Source: JACJXF01 sp964349045 (lineage in GTDB: Bacteria; Bacteroidota; Bacteroidia; Bacteroidales; GCA-2748055). Taken from it: a DNA stretch of 10,711 nt. The stretch lies in contig CAYGFI010000166.1 of the NCBI GenBank assembly GCA_964349045.1, positions 1-10,711 of the forward strand. Direction: 5' to 3'. Shown in pieces: positions 6,370-10,711 of the stretch (its first letter is position 1; every line of letters starts with the position of its first letter). A program made the position numbers and the translations under genes. The notes below the pieces were generated by a model. It was not told where the DNA came from. It ran no database searches and saw nothing but the letters and a program-made list of their open reading frames with translations.

Positions 6370-9300
6370 ATGAAAACAAATCGAAACACATCTTCATGCA
6401 ATCCGCAAAAAAGAAGATGTCAGGCAGAAAAGCGTAGATATATTACGCCTTTCAGAATCGTATTGTTCCTGGGGATTCTTTTAGGGATCCTGGGTGGACA
6501 GAAAACTATTGGCCAGGTCGTTGGTGTAGGGATCAGTGAGATTCCGATTACACCTGAGGCTACCTCGATATTGGAGTTAAGGTCCACATTACGGGGATTT
6601 TTAGCTCCCCGGATGACGACTTTTGAACGGAATAGTATTCCTTCACCGGCTCAGGGTTTGCTGGTGTATGATACCAATACCGAATCGTTCTGGTATTTTG
6701 ATATCATTTGGAAAGCTATTGCTTCGGGGGCTTTGGGATCAGGGAATCAGATTTTAGGTATGAATTCAACAGGAACATCAAATGAATATAAAACTTTAAA
6801 TGGAACAACAAATCAGATAATCATAATTAATGATTCAGGATTTATAACACTTTCAACACCTCAGGATATTGATTTAGGAGCTTCACCAACATTTTCAGGA
6901 CTAAGAATCAGTGGATTAACCCCACTTTCAGGAGTGTACACAGATGGGAGCAGCGGATTGACTTCTATCCCTCCTACCACAGGTACCATTGGGTACTGGG
7001 ATCGCACAGGAACAGTTTTATCACCGACCTCTACGGGTGATGATATAACCACAAGCGGTGATATATCTGCCACCGGGACAGGGACGATAAGTTCAGCGGG
7101 GTTGATAACAGCTGGCAGCGGTATCAATGTGATAACCGGAGATGTTGATGTGAGTGACAATATAAACGTTACCGGTAACCTGGATGTTGATGGACTGACC
7201 CAACTGGACGAAACCCGGATCAATACAAATGATGGAAATCTGGATGTTACGGGCGCCAATCAGGTAACCCTGAATAACACAATGGGTTTGCAGGTAGCCA
7301 ACGCAACGGATCTGAATGGCACGTTGGATGTAGCTGGACAGACAGACCTGGCCGCAACAGGAATAGCTACCAACGTTCGGGGTACACTAAACGTAGCAGA
7401 GCAGGCAACGTTCACCGGCAATGTTGATGCCAATGCCGGACTGGATGTTACGGGTGCTGCCCTGACGACCANNNNNNNNNNNNNNNNNNNNNNNNNNNNN
7501 NNNNNNNNNNNNNNNNNNNNNNNNNNNNNNNNNNNNNNNNNNNNNNNNNNNNNNNNNNNNNNNNNNNNNNNGGTGACCTTTGGCGGCAATGTCAATGCCA
7601 ACAATGGTGTTGATATAACGGGAGCGAATTTGACAGTAGCAACCAATACGGATCTGAATGGTACGTTGGATGTAGCAGGTCAGACGGATCTTGCAGCATC
7701 AGGAGTAGCCACCACAGTAAGAGGTACTCTGGATGTAAATGAAGCGGCGAACTTTGATGGCAATGTGGATGCAAATGCAGGCCTTGATGTTACAGGCCTG
7801 CTACAGGCAAACGACAATGTGATTTTAGGATCAGACAATACTGATGCATTGGTAGTTAATGCAACAGCAGACTTTAATGATGTAGTAAACGTGGATGGTT
7901 CAGCCACTTTTAATAATGCAGTTACCATAGCTGATGGAGCTACTCAAACGAATATCTTAAACGATGTGATCAACATCGGAAATGCAGCCACAGATGTGAT
8001 AGACCTCACAGGCACAACGAATATTAATGGGGGTAATCTGACGGTAGCTTCCCCACAGACAAATTTAAACAGCGCGACCACCAACGTAACGGGAGCAGCG
8101 ATCAATATTGGAGATGCACCGGCAGATGTGATAGACCTCACGGGAGTGACCAATATTAAGGGAGGGAACCTGACAGTAGATTCGCCAGTTACAACGCTAA
8201 ACAGTGGAGTAATAAATCTGGGAACAAACAATACGGATGACATTGTTCTGAAAGGAGAAATACAGGGCGCTTCTCCGTTGATACTGGAAGGGGCTACAGA
8301 CGATAATTTTGAAACCACGATCAGTCTGGTAGATCCAACTCAGGATAATAACATTATTCTGCCAAACCGTTCAGGTACGGTAGTACTAACAGGAGCAGGG
8401 ACCTTGGAGAATAACCTGGCTGTCAGCACCGATGGCACTGGTCAGTTGATAAGTGCAACAGATGGACAGGTCTTTAATGTAAACTCGGATGTTATTAATC
8501 TGGGTAATGCGGGGTTGGATCAGATAACGGTTGCGGGGAATATCGATGCAAAAAATGGTATTGATATAACCGGTTCAGATCTTACAGTAGCTACCAATGC
8601 GAATATCACGGGTAATCTGGATGTTGATGGTCAGACCACCTTAGACCAGGTAACGATCAATACAACGGATGGTAACTTTGATGTCATTGGCCCAGGAGCA
8701 GTAAACATTGCTAACGTGGCGACTGGAGGAAATGTAATTACCATAGGAAATACAAATGGAGCAACTTCAATAACTCAAAGAGTTGGAACCGGTAATTTTA
8801 ATCTTAATGGAGCTGGTTCATCGACTTATAAAATTGGGGAATCAACAACTACAGGCACAATAGGCATTGGAGGAGTAGCACAAACCGGTACAATGACACT
8901 GGGTTCAAGCTCAGGTACGAACACTCTCAATATTGCAAATGGAGTTGGAGCAACAACACTTAATCTTGCGAATTTACAAAATGCAGGATCGGTCAACGTA
9001 GGAACAGGTATGACAACCGGTACAATAAGGATCGGAGGGACATCACAGACGGGAACAATAACTCTTGGTTCATCCACAGCAGCACAAACAGTTAATCTTG
9101 GAACAGGAACAGGTTCCAATGCGGTAAATATTGCAACCGGGGGAACAGGTACAGTTACGGTTGGAGGGACAGGAGTTCAAAACATAAATATAGGAACAGG
9201 TCTGACCGGAGCGAGCAATGTTGGTATTGGAAGTATTGCAAGTACGACCCATCTTAAATCAGGTACCGGGGGCATAAACCTGAATGCAAGCAATAACCAA

Positions 9301-10711
9301 CCTACCAATATCAATACCGGCACATCCACTGGTGCAGTCAATATAGGTACAGGTACTGTAGGGGGTAATGCCATCACAATTGGTAATACACTAGGAACAA
9401 CTGCTATAACTCAAAGAGTAGGAACTGGAAATTATATTCTGAATGGAGTTGGGGGTTCAAATTATACAATAGGAGCTTCTACTATAGCCGGTGTGATAAG
9501 CATTGGAGGGACAGCCCAGACAGGAGCGATAACTCTTGGTTCATCAACAACAACACAAACCGTAAATGTAGGTACCGGATCAGGAGCGAATGATGTGAAT
9601 ATTGCCAGCGGAGGAACAGGAGATATAGTAATAGGAAATACGACAGGAACGATCAATATACCAGGATTAAATGTATTAGCAGGAGTTTACACTGATGCAT
9701 CGAGGAATCTCACTTCGACACCACCGAGTTCAGGGACGATAGGTTACTGGGACCGTGATGCAGCATTAGGTATTTTATCACCATCCAATGTTGGAGATGA
9801 TGTGTCAACCAGCGGAAATATATCGACCACGGGCACAGGAACTATAACTTCAATTGGCTTACTGACAGGTCAGGCAGGTGCCACGATCACCGGAGCCACG
9901 ACAGTATCCGGAGGTGCGATTAATCTGAATAACAACTCGGATAATGCGACCAATATCAATACCGGGACCTCAACGGGCGAAGTTAGAATTGGAGGAACAG
10001 GGACACAAACTATTGCAATAGGTGATGGCGCTGGGGTAAAGACAGTGAACCTGGGAAGTAACACTGCCACCAGCAACACGACCATACAGTCAGGAACCAG
10101 TGGAACATTAGCAATAAATAACAATGCAGACGGAGCTATAACTAACATAGGGACAGGAACAAGTACAGGAGGCATTAATATTGGGAGTTTAACAAATCAG
10201 GTCTATCTACCAAAATTTACGACTGCAGGAGTTCTTCACAATAATGCACTCACAGGTTTGGTTACCTCGAGTCTGGTTTCTTTGACGGCAGATGTAAGCG
10301 GTATTTTGCCGGTTCTTAATGGAGGAACAGGATTAGCTACAGGAATATCGGGAGGAATTCCTTATTTTAACAGCAATTCAACAATGGCTTCATCATCTTT
10401 ATTGACTCTTAACGGTTTGGTTATTGGAGGAGGAGCAGGAGTTGCTCCATCAACACTCAGTTTAGGCACATCCTATCAGCTTTTTGGGATGAATACAGGT
10501 GGCACAGCAAATGAATATAAAACATTATATGGGACAACTGATGAGATTAATGTTGATAATACGAGTGGGTCAATAACTCTTTCAGCTCCACAAATTTCGA
10601 AAAATGTTGATAGTCTGGCCATTCATTTGGGCCGGCTCGATAACCTGAATGATACCGCAGCCGTTCACTTAGGTCGTCTGGATAACCTGAATGACAGCAT
10701 TTTAGTTCACA
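6370..10711 (+). CDS. Giant phage-tail-fibre-like secreted repeat protein (partial, runs off right edge)
   Basis: One open frame runs from this ATG to the window end, 1,447 codons including about 33 unknown ones in the assembly gap; the frame before and after the gap agrees as given. The N-terminus has a long basic region (1-29), a hydrophobic core IVLFLGILLGILGG (30-43) and a likely signal cleavage near IGQ-VVG (about 49). Residues 66-117 carry a module common at the start of Bacteroidota surface proteins: SILELRS...RGFLAPRMT...R...I..PAQGLLVYDT...FWYF...W. Next come tail-fibre-like blocks NEYKTLNGTTNQI...ITLSTPQ (138-170) and GVYTD...GTIGYWDR (188-213), then long Gly/Thr/Asn/Val beta-type repeats. 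Later blocks include ILPVLNGGTGL (1312-1322) and a final 14-residue repeat. I saw no cysteine after the signal region. It is probably an extracellular trimeric or beta-helical fibre or adhesin; a genuine prophage fibre is less likely because no phage genes adjoin and a signal peptide is present. The C-terminus, possibly an S74-type chaperone or T9SS domain, is unseen. Confidence 0.75.
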   Translation, partial: MKTNRNTSSCNPQKRRCQAEKRRYITPFRIVLFLGILLGILGGQKTIGQVVGVGISEIPITPEATSILELRSTLRGFLAPRMTTFERNSIPSPAQGLLVYDTNTESFWYFDIIWKAIASGALGSGNQILGMNSTGTSNEYKTLNGTTNQIIIINDSGFITLSTPQDIDLGASPTFSGLRISGLTPLSGVYTDGSSGLTSIPPTTGTIGYWDRTGTVLSPTSTGDDITTSGDISATGTGTISSAGLITAGSGINVITGDVDVSDNINVTGNLDVDGLTQLDETRINTNDGNLDVTGANQVTLNNTMGLQVANATDLNGTLDVAGQTDLAATGIATNVRGTLNVAEQATFTGNVDANAGLDVTGAALTTXXXXXXXXXXXXXXXXXXXXXXXXXXXXXXXXXXVTFGGNVNANNGVDITGANLTVATNTDLNGTLDVAGQTDLAASGVATTVRGTLDVNEAANFDGNVDANAGLDVTGLLQANDNVILGSDNTDALVVNATADFNDVVNVDGSATFNNAVTIADGATQTNILNDVINIGNAATDVIDLTGTTNINGGNLTVASPQTNLNSATTNVTGAAINIGDAPADVIDLTGVTNIKGGNLTVDSPVTTLNSGVINLGTNNTDDIVLKGEIQGASPLILEGATDDNFETTISLVDPTQDNNIILPNRSGTVVLTGAGTLENNLAVSTDGTGQLISATDGQVFNVNSDVINLGNAGLDQITVAGNIDAKNGIDITGSDLTVATNANITGNLDVDGQTTLDQVTINTTDGNFDVIGPGAVNIANVATGGNVITIGNTNGATSITQRVGTGNFNLNGAGSSTYKIGESTTTGTIGIGGVAQTGTMTLGSSSGTNTLNIANGVGATTLNLANLQNAGSVNVGTGMTTGTIRIGGTSQTGTITLGSSTAAQTVNLGTGTGSNAVNIATGGTGTVTVGGTGVQNINIGTGLTGASNVGIGSIASTTHLKSGTGGINLNASNNQPTNINTGTSTGAVNIGTGTVGGNAITIGNTLGTTAITQRVGTGNYILNGVGGSNYTIGASTIAGVISIGGTAQTGAITLGSSTTTQTVNVGTGSGANDVNIASGGTGDIVIGNTTGTINIPGLNVLAGVYTDASRNLTSTPPSSGTIGYWDRDAALGILSPSNVGDDVSTSGNISTTGTGTITSIGLLTGQAGATITGATTVSGGAINLNNNSDNATNINTGTSTGEVRIGGTGTQTIAIGDGAGVKTVNLGSNTATSNTTIQSGTSGTLAINNNADGAITNIGTGTSTGGINIGSLTNQVYLPKFTTAGVLHNNALTGLVTSSLVSLTADVSGILPVLNGGTGLATGISGGIPYFNSNSTMASSSLLTLNGLVIGGGAGVAPSTLSLGTSYQLFGMNTGGTANEYKTLYGTTDEINVDNTSGSITLSAPQISKNVDSLAIHLGRLDNLNDTAAVHLGRLDNLNDSILVH
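7309..7802 (+). repeat. Diverged long repeat inside the fibre gene, spanning the assembly gap
   Basis: The block 7309-about 7460 (protein DLNGTLDVAGQTDLAATG..., then GNVDANAGLDVTG) recurs at 7651-about 7802 as DLNGTLDVAGQTDLAASG... and GNVDANAGLDVTG. The spacing is 342 bp as written, but it includes the 100-N gap, so the true period and copy number are unknown. Many differences are at third positions, so the copies have diverged under protein constraint. Confidence 0.8.
7472..7571. other. Assembly gap, exactly 100 N
   Basis: A run of exactly 100 N is the usual placeholder for a scaffold gap of unknown size. It sits inside a repeated part of the fibre gene, as expected where short reads fail. 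The flanking frames are in phase across 100 bases, but since the true length is unknown this does not prove an intact gene. Confidence 0.95.
7969..8232 (+). repeat. 132-bp tandem duplication in the fibre gene (44 residues)
   Basis: Unit 1 (7969-8100) encodes INIGNAATDVIDLTGTTNI then NGGNLTVASPQTNLNS. Unit 2 (8101-8232) encodes INIGDAPADVIDLTGVTNI then KGGNLTVDSPVTTLNS. The stretch gatgtgatagacctcac is identical in both. The second unit fades into INLGTNNTDDIVLKG, which looks like the start of a third, diverged unit. Confidence 0.85.
8728..9609 (+). repeat. 636-bp-spaced block duplication with an internal third half-copy
   Basis: GNVITIGNTNGATSITQRVGTGN (from 8728) recurs as GNAITIGNTLGTTAITQRVGTGN (from 9364), and the similarity continues for about 80 residues through the IGGTAQTG-ITLGSS segment. 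That second half is also present alone near 9007-9150 (TTGTIRIGGTSQTGTITLGSS). A further pair, TNINTGTSTG followed by V.IG, occurs near 9304 and 9949. The result is a nested repeat system rather than a simple tandem array. Confidence 0.8.
10609..10711 (+). repeat. 42-bp tandem repeat at the right edge (14 residues, stalk-like)
   Basis: Units DSLAIHLGRLDNLN (10609-10650) and DTAAVHLGRLDNLN (10651-10692) are followed by the start of a third, DSILVH, cut by the window edge. Fourteen residues equal two heptads; spacing the Leu, Leu, Leu and Asn positions 4-3-4-3 gives a plausible coiled-coil core. This marks a switch from beta-type repeats to a probable helical stalk. Confidence 0.75.

Noticed and set aside
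6861..10175. Series of minus-strand open frames rich in Val, Pro, Ala, Ile and Leu
   Set aside because: They are antisense to the continuous + strand fibre frame. Their V/P/I composition is the mirror of GGT/GGA/ACA/AAT repeat codons, they have no ribosome sites, and they resemble no family.
6370..10711. Prophage tail-fibre gene as part of an integrated phage
   Set aside because: No other phage gene, integrase or attachment site is visible, the upstream neighbour is recO, and the protein has a signal peptide, which phage fibres do not need.

Overview
The window looks like chromosomal DNA of a member of the Bacteroidota. It is AT-rich, has A-rich leaders with little Shine-Dalgarno signal before most genes, and carries a PorZ-type double beta-propeller protein with a C-terminal type IX secretion (T9SS) sorting domain, a system essentially confined to that phylum. 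The exact genus cannot be told. A run of exactly 100 N shows that this is a scaffolded draft assembly, perhaps from a metagenome.

Layout, all on the + strand: bases 1-178 hold no gene I can support, but contain a small GC-rich 12-bp triplicate repeat. rdgB (179-802) encodes the house-cleaning nucleotide pyrophosphatase. porZ (1042-3354) encodes the surface T9SS component. The gap 3355-3691 holds a MITE-like inverted repeat, a strong intrinsic terminator and three 33-bp direct repeats. An AAA ATPase with a DUF4143/nuclease-like C-terminus (3692-5035) follows, then recO (5195-5923). The 446-bp gap 5924-6369 has two hairpins, a G-quadruplex-like heptad repeat and a strong ribosome binding site. 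The last gene runs from 6370 off the right edge: a very long (>1,400 codons), Gly/Thr/Asn-rich, phage-tail-fibre-like secreted repeat protein. It is interrupted by the assembly gap but stays in one open frame. The V/P/A-rich open frames on the opposite strand between about 6860 and 10175 are antisense shadows of this gene.

Functional links: RdgB (nucleotide pool sanitation) and RecO (recombinational repair) are housekeeping proteins. PorZ implies a working T9SS, a possible but unproven export route for the giant fibre protein. The AAA/DUF4143 gene looks like a self-contained unit with its own upstream repeat array, lying between porZ and recO. The two features most worth a second look are this repeat array (possible autoregulatory sites) and the mirror-ordered modular architecture of the fibre protein.
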